Shown piece by piece: positions 54,610 through 63,894 of a DNA stretch of 64,000 nucleotides; the first letter of the stretch is position 1; every line of letters begins with the position of its first letter. A program made the translations under genes and the position numbers. The notes under the pieces were generated by a model. The model saw nothing but the letters and a program-made list of their open reading frames with translations, searched no databases and was not told where the DNA came from. The DNA is from Azorinus chamasolen (taxonomy: Eukaryota; Mollusca; Bivalvia; Cardiida; Solecurtidae). The stretch covers positions 24,479,869 through 24,543,868 of the forward strand of contig OY755242.1 of NCBI GenBank assembly GCA_963576725.1. Reading direction: 5' to 3'.

Positions 54610-54960
54610 TGTCGAGCTCATATAATAGTTGGGTAACTCTCCGAGCCGTCTCTATAATAATTTATTAGTCCGGTTTGGGTGTATGATTCGTAACAATCTG
54701 GCTGAAATTTAATTTTTAGGTCCTTCCAATGAAAATTTAATCTGCTTTTGAAAATATTTAGTGTTTCTGAGCTTACTACTTTTTCGGGAAGACTGTTCCA
54801 CCAATTTATTATCCGTTGTGAGAACGAGTGGCGTCTGATATCAAGTCTAAAAGTATTCTTTCTTAATTTCAGAGAGTGGCCTCTTACTGTGTTTTGATTT
54901 TGTGTGAAAAGTTGCTCTCTGTCTGCTTTGTCAATACCTCTTAATATTTTGAACACTTTT
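54610..54960 (-). pseudogene. LINE reverse-transcriptase C-terminal fragment
   Basis: Contains MFKILRGIDKADREQLFT, RGHSLKLRKNTFRLDIRR, FSQRIINWWNSLPEKVVSS and IFKSRLNFHWKDLK. The sequence RGHSLKL...F..R..NxWNSLPxxVV...NxFKxxLxxHW is the well-known C-terminal signature of many bivalve and cnidarian non-LTR elements. The polymerase part is absent. Confidence 0.75.
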
Positions 54961-56339
54961 TAGTAACTGGTGCTTATTGGATAATGTTTAATTTTAAGGC
55001 TGACAGTACAGATGTTGAGACTGATCTGCTACCAGGATATCGTGTAAAGATCTCTGTCAGCTGGACATCAAAAGGAAGTGACACTGCACAAACTCGCCTG
55101 TTATGCAGTGTACTTCTAAGATGAAGTAAAGTCTAGGAGCTCTGCCAAAGGAGAAGCCAGCCCTGGATGGAAGGAGTGTTAATGGCATAACAAGTAAGTG
55201 AAAACAGCATATTGAGCGATTGGTACTGTGCATGTAACTCGATATTTAATTCACATGTGTTTTAATGCATCTGATAAAGATCCTGATGTAAAATAATTAT
55301 AAAATTAATACAAATATGAACTATACACCAATACACAATAAGTTGGGCACAATAAATAATTTACTTTAAATACCAGTGGGTATAGCAGCAATAAATCATT
55401 AATTTGAGGATGAATTGGGATGAATCAAATCCTTAGGCCTTGAATTATATGTGATAAATTCTGAAGGGTGGTGATCCCCCGAAAGCGAAAATTGCAACAC
55501 AAAAGAGAAAATTGCAGACTCGGTTTTATTGAGTCTGTTCATGAACAGTAAAAAAAAAATTGAAAGTGCAACACTGCTCACGCTCCCTAGCATCGGCGGT
55601 ATTCAATTTTCAGAACAAGAAGTACTGAAATTCATGATCTCAAAGGATCGGAAGGTATAACAACACTGAGAATGAATGCAACAACATTTAAATATTGTAT
55701 TCATGACAGGACTTTCACTCTATGCTGAATATCCCTCACACAAGCCTGTAGGATTCAAACAATTGCTGCTAAATTATTGCCCTTATTCTGTACATCTATA
55801 GCAGTAAAACTTAACTTTACTGTGGAATAAAGACTCAGTAACTGTTTTTACACGTAACTGTTAATCTTTTACTTGTTTTCCATTAACAAAATACAATATT
55901 CTGTCAAGCAAATTATTGAGTACACCCAGATTCGATTGCTCCTTCAGAGCTTCTTTATCTGTATCTACACTGTTTGCAAAGATAAATATATCAGGTACAA
56001 TTTTTAAAAAATCCAATATTTCGCTATATATCCAAGTGTCAAATACCGGTACCTTGGATAGAGATAAGGTGCAGGGTGCACATCTAGATCCAAGATTGTT
56101 TGCAAATTTCTTCCACAGTCTTTTAAATTCACATCAGGTGGGGAAAGAATTTAAATATTTACAATTTTCTCTTTTTTTCTTACATTTCAGAACATGTGCA
56201 AGAGAAATGCAAGACTCCGGAGAAAGACATCATCCAGGCAATCACCAAAAGTGTACTGATGCATGGGTTTCCATGAAACCCAGACGTAAATAAAAGAAAA
56301 TGGGACCATAGGACACAAATGCCTAGGCCAGGTTTTTCT
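54961..56339. other. Unassigned DNA
   Basis: No gene is recognised. A strong acceptor-like tract (TTTTTTTCTTACATTTCAG, about 56172-56190) precedes an open stretch, but that stretch runs into a repeat array at 56340. The 125-codon frame 55916-56293 crosses this tract and is not convincing. Confidence 0.4.
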
Positions 56340-56735
56340 AAATTGCATTTTTTTGGACAAAAAAAAAGTCATTAAACAATCACCAAAATTCAATCAATTG
56401 TCGGCGAACAGGAAGTTGATGAAAGACAGACCTGAAATGGGGAGACACTGTACAACACACTATGGTTATACTTCAGACCAAATATCAAATCATTACAGCT
56501 TACACAAGGCAAGAAATCTTTAACGATTTCTTTTGTCATTAAACAATCACCAAAATTCTATCAAAGTGTCGACAAACAGGAAGTTGAGTTACGACAGACG
56601 TGAAAAGGAGAGACACTGTACAATTCACCATGATTATGCTTCAGAGCAAATATCGAAAAATTCCAGCTTACAAGTCAAGAAGTCTTTGACAAAACTGATG
56701 GACAAGGGTAAAACTTAATGCCCTAAAGGCGGGGG
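56340..56735 (+). mobile_element. Pearl-like remnant with two 170-bp units
   Basis: Two copies of GTCATTAAACAATCACCAAA, AACAGGAAGTTGA, GGAGACACTGTACAA and AAATATC are about 170 bp apart (56368 and 56538). It ends TAATGCCCTAAAGGCGGGGG then GATAAAAATG, close to the GGGGGGTATAAAAATG end of the element at 47728-49441. Confidence 0.65.
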
Positions 56736-56861
56736 GATAAAAATGATAACACTGCTGCTTATAGTAAATTGAACACTTGATTTGGCTAGTTACATATATT
56801 GTGGATAAACAATACTTTTCATTTTATGATGAACATTTTACCTACCAAGGCTTTTTTATTA

Positions 56862-57690
56862 GCTCACCTGGCACAAAGTGCCAAGGTGAGCTATTGGGAT
56901 GATCCTATGTCCGGTGTCGTGCGTATGTGCGTTGTGTGTATGTGTGGGCGTCAATAATTTACTTAAACATCTTCTTCTCTGGAACTACAAAGCCAAGAGC
57001 TTTGATATTTGGTATGTAGCATGATGTAATGGTCCTCTACAAAGATTGTTCAATTTATGTCCGCCGGGCCAAAAATGGCCCCGTCCCAGGGCTTATCAGT
57101 TTTTCATAGGAAAATCTTTTAAAATCTTCTTCTCTGAAACTGTAAGGCATAGACCTTTGATATTTGGTATGTAGCATGATATAATGGTCCTCTACTAAGC
57201 TTGTTCAAATTATGACCCCTGGGGCAAAAATGGGCCCCACCCCAGGGCTCATCAGTTTTTCATAGGAAAATCTTTAAAAATCTTCTTCTCTGAAAATGTA
57301 AGGAATAGACATTTAGTATGTAGCATCATCTAATGGTCCTCTGCTAAGATTGTTCAAATTATGACCCCCAGGACAATAATGACTCCGCCCTGGGGCTTAT
57401 CAGTTTTTCATGGGAAAATCTTTAAAAAATCTTCTTCTCTAAAATTATAAGTTATAGACCTTTAATATTTGGTATGTATCATTATTTAATGGTCCTCTAC
57501 CAAGATTAATCAAATTATAATTCCCGGACCAAAAATGGCCCCTCCCAAGGGCATATCAGTTTTTCATAGGATAATCTTTAAAAATCTTCTCCTCCAGAAC
57601 TATAAGGTCTAGGCCCTTGATATTTGGTATGTAGCATCGTCTAATGGTTTTCTACCAAGATTATTCAAATTTATTTGCGGTGGCGGAACA
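56862..57690 (-). mobile_element. 155-bp array, inverted relative to 51014-53050, truncated
   Basis: Starts with hairpin AGCTCACCTGGCACAAAGTG and CCAAGGTGAGCT, then about five units with TCTTCTTCTCTG, TGATATTTGGTATGTAGCAT, AATGGTCCTCTAC and CAGTTTTTCATAGGAAAATC. These are the reverse complement of the units at 51014-53050. Breaks off at about 57690 into unrelated DNA. Confidence 0.8.
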
Positions 57691-57747
57691 GACGTCCTAC
57701 GCCAGAAAAAAATTAAAAGAAGAGTGCTTCGGCCAGATATAGTGACT

Positions 57748-58230
57748 TTAAAGGGGATGTTCCTACATTTGACGCGTTTCATAAACACTTAAAATAAACA
57801 AAACTCGTTTGTTTATATGCTGAAAAGTAGTATATCACAAAAAGTCCCATCCAATTACCGTTTATAATGACAAAACATCCATGTGTTTGATATCGCCGAT
57901 CCCGGTTTTATTTCGGGTTGAGTTTTAGTTTCGTAACTGTTCGCCCTATTCGCGATTCTCCGACCACTTCCGAGAAAGCTATTACGTAAACAATGGAGGG
58001 ATCGGGTGATCATCGGCAAAACGCAGGATAATTTATGGAAAAGGCCGATAATATTGTGTTGAAGAACAAAAATTATCAGTTATTGATGAAATCGGTTTAT
58101 TTGTATCACAGGGGCATTTTTCGATATAAGTTCAAATTGGGAACCTTCATAATAATGATAGAGCATAACAAATACCAAGTTTTATGATATTATTGAAAAT
58201 ATGCAATCATTGTAGGGACCTCCTCTTTAA
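57748..58230 (+). mobile_element. 483-bp TTAA-flanked MITE, AAAGGGG family, copy 2
   Basis: TTAA|AGGGGATGTTCCTACA to TGTAGGGACCTCCTCT|TTAA. Closely matches 9441-9943, apart from a short internal deletion (the CTCCCCGATGTTTCAGTTTT part is missing). Its right TTAA is also the left TTAA of the next MITE. Confidence 0.85.
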
Positions 58231-58454
58231 CTCGTTCCCTCCTCGACAATTTTTAGACCCATTCCCTCCTAGACAATTTTTAGACCCAACCTCTTTGAAC
58301 AAATCTACCGAAAAGGAGCATTAACTATAGAACTGGAGAATTTAGAATTGTGTAGTTTGGAAACCATTATGATAAATAAGAGTATCTGCTCCTATGGAGT
58401 AAACACTCTATTTACCACAATGGCACCAAATGTCACTATGAAGGAATGTGTTAA
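58227..58454 (+). mobile_element. TTAA-type MITE, ATTTGCTC family, diverged
   Basis: TTAA|CTCGTTCCCTCCTCGAC to TATGAAGGAATGTG|TTAA. The phrase ATTCCCTCCTMGACAATTTTTAGACCCA is partly duplicated at the left. Core ATCTGCTCCTATGGAGTAAA with decayed arms. Confidence 0.8.
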
Positions 58455-58930
58455 ACATGGATTTTTGTGTCACCTGTCGAGAGGCAGTGTGCCACATAGG
58501 GATCACTTTTCTTTCTGTCTGTCACATTTTTTTATGCCCCCAGATCTGATCTGGGGGGCATATTGTTTTTGCCCTGTCTGTCTGTTTGTCAGCAACTTTA
58601 ACATTGGTCATAACTTTTGAGTCAGTACAGACAGAGACTTGATATTTGGCATGCAGATGTATCTCATAAAGCCGGACATTTTGTGGGATGACATGTCAAG
58701 GTCATCTTTCTGGGTCAAAGGTCACCGACTTTAACATTGGCCATAACTTTTGAACCAGTACCAGTACACCATGGAGCTTCACAGTTTGAGGGGTGACATG
58801 TCAAGATCAAGGTCATCCTTCAGGGTCAAATATTATATCGAGGGGGCATAGTGTTTCACAAACACATCTTGTTTTTATTTTAACACTACTCTCAACTAGT
58901 GACACGTGTATTCCTTTGAACACTCTTGTG
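58455..58930 (+). mobile_element. Host element (CGAGAGGCAGTGTG type) of a nested insertion
   Basis: GTGTCACCTGTCGAGAGGCA at the left matches the start of the pearl-like element at 14600. After the nested insertion (58533-58874) it resumes with AACTAGTGACACGTGTATTC and TTTGAACACTC, related to the right end near 15600-15650. Confidence 0.6.
58533..58874 (+). mobile_element. Short element with ATGCCCCCAGATC hairpin and CATCTTGTTT end
   Basis: Left end is a perfect hairpin, ATGCCCCCAGATCTGATCTG plus GGGGGCAT. Right end is GAGGGGGCATAGTGTTTCAC then AAACACATCTTGTTT. Interior TCAAGGTCATCTTTCTGGGT and TTTAACATTGGYCATAACTT occur twice. The hairpin-plus-CTTGTTT end is shared, inverted, with 47728 and 51014. 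Confidence 0.7.
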
Positions 58931-59005
58931 GAACATGGATTTTATATGCCTGTTGCATAAAAGAATTGCTTCTCACCGTGAGCTAAAACTTATACTTGTA
59001 TCCTA

Positions 59006-59236
59006 GGGGCCATCTTACGAAACATGACAAATGTTGTTGTAAGTCAAATTATAAAATTCTCGAACTATTATTTATTTCTCCATCTAATCCTGTCTTGTGA
59101 CATCTCTGGAATCGTCTTGAAAAGACGATTACAAAGAGATGTCAAAAGACAGGATTAGATTGAGAAATAAGATGTATTTTAAAGGTTTGACTTTTGACCA
59201 TTTTTGTCATACGACGTTTCATAAGACGAGCCCCTT
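59006..59236. mobile_element. Palindromic MITE, AGGGGCYCRTCTTA family
   Basis: AGGGGCCATCTTACGAAACA faces ACGTTTCATAAGACGAGCCCC. Inner arms ATCTAATCCTGTCTTGTGAC, ATCTCT and the inverse, around GTCTTGAAAAGAC. Single copy in the window. Confidence 0.75.
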
Positions 59237-60490
59237 GATGTTAATCAATGTTTTTATTTGTTCTATATAAAGATAACAAATTTATATGTGTTAATGATTT
59301 ATCCTTTAAATGATAGGTGTATTGTAACGAGTTTATGATGAAACACTAAGATAAAGGTCATACTTTTTATCTTGAACTAACAGGTATTTTTTTTAATATT
59401 TTGCTTGACAAGAATTTGCTTTTGATCAGTTATGTATAAAACATGCAGTAAGACATCAGACTGCATGTAGAAGTAGATCTGAACTCTTCCTACGCTTATT
59501 TTTTTAATGACCTTCTCTGTATAGGGTTAAAGGAAATGCAGAATGGTGGAACCCAGCTATTTGATACATAGTACTTGTTCAGGTTATGGCAACAGATGGT
59601 ATAAGATTTAGTAGTAAGAGCATGACCTGATACTTTCAGCATAAGCCTCTGTAAAATAAATTGTTGCTGACATGAAAAAGGAAAGTCATTTTTTTACAAT
59701 AGAATAATGGTTTTTTTCATCTAGTTTACTCTTTGCCCCCGTAGCATGGTTTTAGTACTGAAAACAAAAGGTTGCCTAAATTAGACTGAAAGTAAAGCAG
59801 GAGCATTCTGCTATACTGGTACTTTCAGCATGCTTTAAGCTACCATCTGATAGGATAAAGCTACCATCTGGTAGGATAGAGGAAATATTTCTTATGACAC
59901 ATACTCATTACTTTAAAAAGTGAACTATTTTCCTTAGTGGAAATATAATTAAAGGTGTAAAAAAAGCGTATTTATGGGGGTAATGAGTTAAAGTACTGTG
60001 ATATTGATCACCTTTCTTTTGTTGATAAAAGCATATACATGTATTCATTTTGTGTACAAATCTTTATCATTAAGAGCCACACCATCAGAAGACAAAACTA
60101 TTGAAAAAATATGTGCCAATTCCAGTCTCTTTCTTTTAAAAGCTCCACATCGGATCAGGATGCACACTGTCTAGTGTCTTACAAAAAAAAATCACAATAT
60201 ACTGTACATGCTGGTGAGTGTAAAATAGTGTAGACACAGATCAACTGCTGTGTCTCTGGTCCTTATCTACAATGTAAAATAAGTCTTTCTCATGGTGCAG
60301 GTTCATATATCATCCACCATTTACTCCATTAAGTTCTCATTCAACCAGATAAGGAGTCTGAAGACCTCAGAATGTTCATATTGATAGGTAATCTGATATC
60401 TTCCCTCTTTGTCAGTAAACGTCAACGAAATTTAAATTTATTCTTTGTTAATGATCTATTGCTTTCAAACTGGACAAATCCATAAAATTG
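59237..60490. other. AT-rich intergenic DNA
   Basis: No gene is recognised. At about 59755-59880 GAAAGTAAAGCAGGAGCATT, CTGCTATACTGGTACTTTCA and TTTAAGCTACCATCTG recall a very old pogo-type MITE. Confidence 0.4.
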
Positions 60491-60668
60491 CTTAGGGCTG
60501 TTCCATTTAAATATGTATGGGGTGCAGGAAGGCACCCACCCATAGAAGTTTTTTTACTAATTCACAAACCAATTAGTACCATTTTTGCAAGGAATCCCAT
60601 CCAAGCATAGCTGGGTTATTTTAAGTACCTTCCTGCCCCCATACACATTTAAATGGAACAGCCCTTAT
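60491..60668. mobile_element. Palindromic MITE, AGGGCTGTTCCATTTAAA family
   Basis: TTAGGGCTGTTCCATTTAAA faces TTTAAATGGAACAGCCCTTA. Next arms TATGGGGTGCAGGAAGG and CCTTCCTGCCCCCATA. The middle 60 bp is not paired. Single copy in the window. Confidence 0.78.
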
Positions 60669-61509
60669 GGATCAAAAGGCTATATTCTGTTGTTCATAAA
60701 ACTGTTTTCAGTTGAAATTACATATAAAAATTGATTTTTAAAACTGACATTATGTTTGTTATTGTACCATCCTGGATGGCAAATTATTAGTATAATGTTA
60801 CACCTACCAAGTGCACCTAATGGTATGGTTTTGTGATTCCAACAAAATTCTTCTGATTCATAGACCAAAGATGACTAGCATATTAGTAAACATTGTGTGA
60901 TATATGATAGATAATATTCAAAAGCCAATAGGTTTTAAAAATTCTGCCTGGATTTTTAAAAAAGTCCACATGGATTATTAAAAAAGTCCACCCGGACATT
61001 TTCAGATTCCAGCCGGATTTTTAAAAAAATTCCTCACGGATTTTTAAAAAAATTCCTCACGGATTTTTAAAAACAATCCACACGGATTTTTAAAAGTCCG
61101 TCTGGACATTTTCATATTCCACCCGGATTTTTTTCAAATTCCGCCTGGATTTTTGTTTCAAATTCCGCCGGGTTTTTTTTCCGCCTGGACATTTTAAAAT
61201 TCCACACGGATTTTCACAAAATTCCGTCCGGATTTTTTCAGATTCCGCCTGGAATTTTTAGGATTCCGCCTGGATTTCTTGAAGCAACCTGTCTAAACAT
61301 TTAGAATTCCGCCCGGATTTTTAAGAATTCCGCCCGGATAAGGTCACATGACCCGGACTAATTTAAATATTTCGTGTGATATTCCGCCTAAATGTTACTA
61401 AAAATAGCAATCCGTGTCAACTGAGCTGTTTTCACACGGACAATTTAGTCCGCCTGGAAAATCACTGTTTTGTCCAGGCGGATTCCGCCTGGAAGTTTTC
61501 GTACAGGGA

Positions 61510-62062
61510 GGACTGGAATGAGGACACCTCCGGTATTAGAACGAGGATAAGGAGGAACACGGTGTCGAGCAGGAGTAGGAAGAGGACGATGGTAATGTCT
61601 TATCAGTGACCTCCATAAAACGTTCCCAATACATATACACTTAAGATTTGCATAAGCTTAATACAGTTTGACTGTATTTTTCTCGTTTAGTCTTCTTTTT
61701 TCACTAGATTTCAGAGAAAGAAATCTAAAGTCAAGGTCATGACCGCTATTGTTTAAAGTAGAATTTGGTTTTCGTGACTAAACAGTTATTAGGGAATATT
61801 GTAGAAATGGAAATTGGACTTTTTTGTAAGTTTTCATGAAGACAAACAATAGTATACATTGTGGTTGTGTATACGGAAAACACTGTTTTCGTGATATTTC
61901 CACGTTTTGTTAGTCAATCAACGGCTGCTAAATGACAGCTTCATTTATATATACTTTTCCTCTGTACAGTACAATGGTTGCTCGGCGTCTCAACAGGATC
62001 AAACCTTTTTGATACTCCACTTACGTGCCTGAGAAGAAATTGAAGGAAATACCATTCTGTCC
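61510..62062. other. GGA-rich flank, then unassigned DNA
   Basis: GAACGAGGATAAGGAGGAAC and GAGCAGGAGTAGGAAGAGGA resemble the GGA tract left of 50545. The rest shows nothing, apart from a decayed GACGCC scrap near 61985 (CTCGGCGTCTCAACAGGATC). Confidence 0.4.
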
Positions 62063-62312
62063 TTAACCCTTCGCTTGCTATTCACGTCAACATACCTACC
62101 TGTAAATACGAAATAGTGAAGACTCATATGAGACAGCTCCTACAGGAGCTGTCTCATCAGGGTCTGCACTATTTACAAGTTGATTGTGCAATCAGTACAC
62201 TCCAGATTGCACATCGAAATACCTGTACACAGTGAGTATATATGTAATTATACAACAAGGCATGGGTAAAGAAGGAGACGTGTATTTTAAAATTCAGCAA
62301 GCGAAGGCTTAA
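62063..62312 (-). mobile_element. TTAA-type MITE, GACAGCT family, copy 5, inverted
   Basis: TTAA|CCCTTCGCTTGCTATTCA to AAATTCAGCAAGCGAAGGC|TTAA. The core at about 62113-62172 is GAAGACTCATATGAGACAGC, TCCTACAGGAGCTGTC and CATCAGGGTCTGCACTAT. Opposite orientation to the other four copies. Confidence 0.88.
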
Positions 62313-63306
62313 CGCAGACGACAGTGTTTGCAGGCGCAATTTATTTGTCGCTGCATGGGTGAAACTATTCATATACATGTACTGTAAAGACCGCATACAT
62401 GTACTGCTTGCTTCTCCCATGTCTTGTTCAGCGTTGGTACGGAAACTTTCCATCACGTCTCACGTTTTAACACATGGTAAAAGCTGAAATAAGCGGTCAT
62501 TCATTTACTGAACACAGTAGTCTTAAAATGCAGGTAGTTGTTTAATACTGGGCATAGGTAATGCAAAACGTTCCTATAGGACTAAGACTTACATTGTACT
62601 AAGACTTCTAGTTTTTATTTAAATTTACCCCCCCCCCCCATAAACGCTTTCTCGTGCCTTTGCAAACATATTAGATCCAGATCCAACGGCTTATACATGA
62701 GTCGCCTGATCAGATCCTGCACTGTTTGCTTATGAGATTATAACATACCTCACTCTAAATGTTCTACCAATACCAAAAACTTATATGCTATTATAAAAAC
62801 TCAGCAAATAAGTATACACCATATCATAATTTCTCACATTGATATTCAGAAAGGGAATGGCTAAAAGACTTTGCTTACACGACTAGGAGTATTACAATAT
62901 AGGCACAAAACCTTTATTTTGGTGAATGGGTCCTGAGAATATGTGATAGTCGAACAGTCATGTATATGGCAGACTGATTTTTGTGAAGAGGTCCTGAGAA
63001 TGTCACGTATATGACAGACATATTTTTGTGAAGGGGTCCTGAGAATGTCATGAATGTGACAGACATAATTTAGATGTGTGGAACTTAACGACTACACTTT
63101 TGACTTGATAGAACAGGTTATACTATACTGAAGTAATCTCTCTCGCCCACAATTAGGCTTCGTATTTAATTACATGCTGTATCATGAGGCTATATTGTTT
63201 TCTTCAATGCCCATGTATTTCGAGAGTTGAACAGTTGATATTGATAATATTTCAAGTTTATCGGCGTCTCGTCTGGATGCACGTTTGTAATCAATGATTC
63301 CTCCTT
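62313..63306. other. Unassigned DNA with long GACGG-type MITE remains
   Basis: At 62640-62880: TTTGCAAACATATTAGATCC, ATGAGTCGCCTGATCAGATC, GCACTGTTTGCTTATGAG and CATTGATATTCAGAAAGGGA make a decayed copy. At about 62930-63060 GGTCCTGAGAATGTCA with TATATGACAGAC recurs three times in a roughly 60-bp tandem unit. A poly-C run is at about 62629. Confidence 0.45.
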
Positions 63307-63550
63307 TAACCCTTCGGCGCCATATTTCTAATTGTCGTCTGCAAAACAGTTTTGTTAAATTATTCGGTAAAGTAATCAAATGCGATGAATAATGCAAATT
63401 TCAAAGGAACAAAGCATATATAAGTAAATAGAATTTGAGACAAAAAGTGAAATCCCTGAACAGACGCCGCCTTGAAAAGGCGGCGTCTGATCTGGGGCTG
63501 CACTGTTTGTCGTGGTGCATTTATGCAACATCGGCGGTGAAAGGGTTAAC
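63307..63550 (+). mobile_element. TTAA-type MITE, GACGCCGCC family
   Basis: TTAA|CCCTTCGGCGCCATATTT to CGGCGGTGAAAGGG|TTAA. Core AATCCCTGAACAGACGCCGC, CTTGAAAAGGCGGCGTCTGA and TCTGGGGCTGCACTGTTTG. Its right TTAA is shared with the next element. Confidence 0.85.
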
Positions 63551-63757
63551 CCTTACAACGCTGGGTTTTTAAATGGTCTATTCGAAAATTCAAACAGGTC
63601 AAGCATATTGCAAATATTTAGGTATTATTCCAAAGAAAAATGTAACATGAAAACTGTGCAGATCCTGATGAGAGGGATCCTCTACGTGCCATCTCAACTG
63701 GGTCTACACTGTTTGCAACGGGCGTTAAAGACTTGTGTCCGCCACAGTAAGGGTTAA
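63547..63757 (+). mobile_element. TTAA-type MITE, AGGGCTCC family, copy 3
   Basis: TTAA|CCCTTACAACGCTGGG to CCGCCACAGTAAGGG|TTAA. Core AACTGTGCAGATCCTGATGA, GAGGGATCCTCTACGTGCCA and GGGTCTACACTGTTTGC, with more mismatches than 18145-18358. Confidence 0.82.
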
Positions 63758-63894
63758 AAGTCAGCTGCCAATTCTTTACTCAATGAATATTCATGGACGC
63801 AGTAATAAAATGATGCATATTAATTGACTGTATTTTAAAAATGACACAAGAACCTATGAATAATTAACCAATACAGAAAGTGTTCAATTAAGAT

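Larger units (their letters stand above)
50545..61507. mobile_element. Candidate 11-kb element with subterminal TCCRNNYGGA repeats
   Basis: CCTGTACGAAAACTCC at 50545 faces GGAAGTTTTCGTACAGG ending at 61507. Just inside each end (50560-50760 and 60940-61490) are dozens of TCCGCCCGGA, TCCACACGGA, TCCAGGCGGA and TCCGTGTGGA motifs, joined by TTTTTAAA on the right side. The interior holds pearl-like arrays, a LINE scrap and MITEs but no transposase. GGA-rich sequence flanks both ends. That the two ends belong to one element is inference. Confidence 0.5.

Noticed and set aside
55916..56293. Spliced gene using the strong acceptor near 56190
   Set aside because: The open stretch after the acceptor runs at once into the 170-bp repeat units, and the frame is not kept between the two units.
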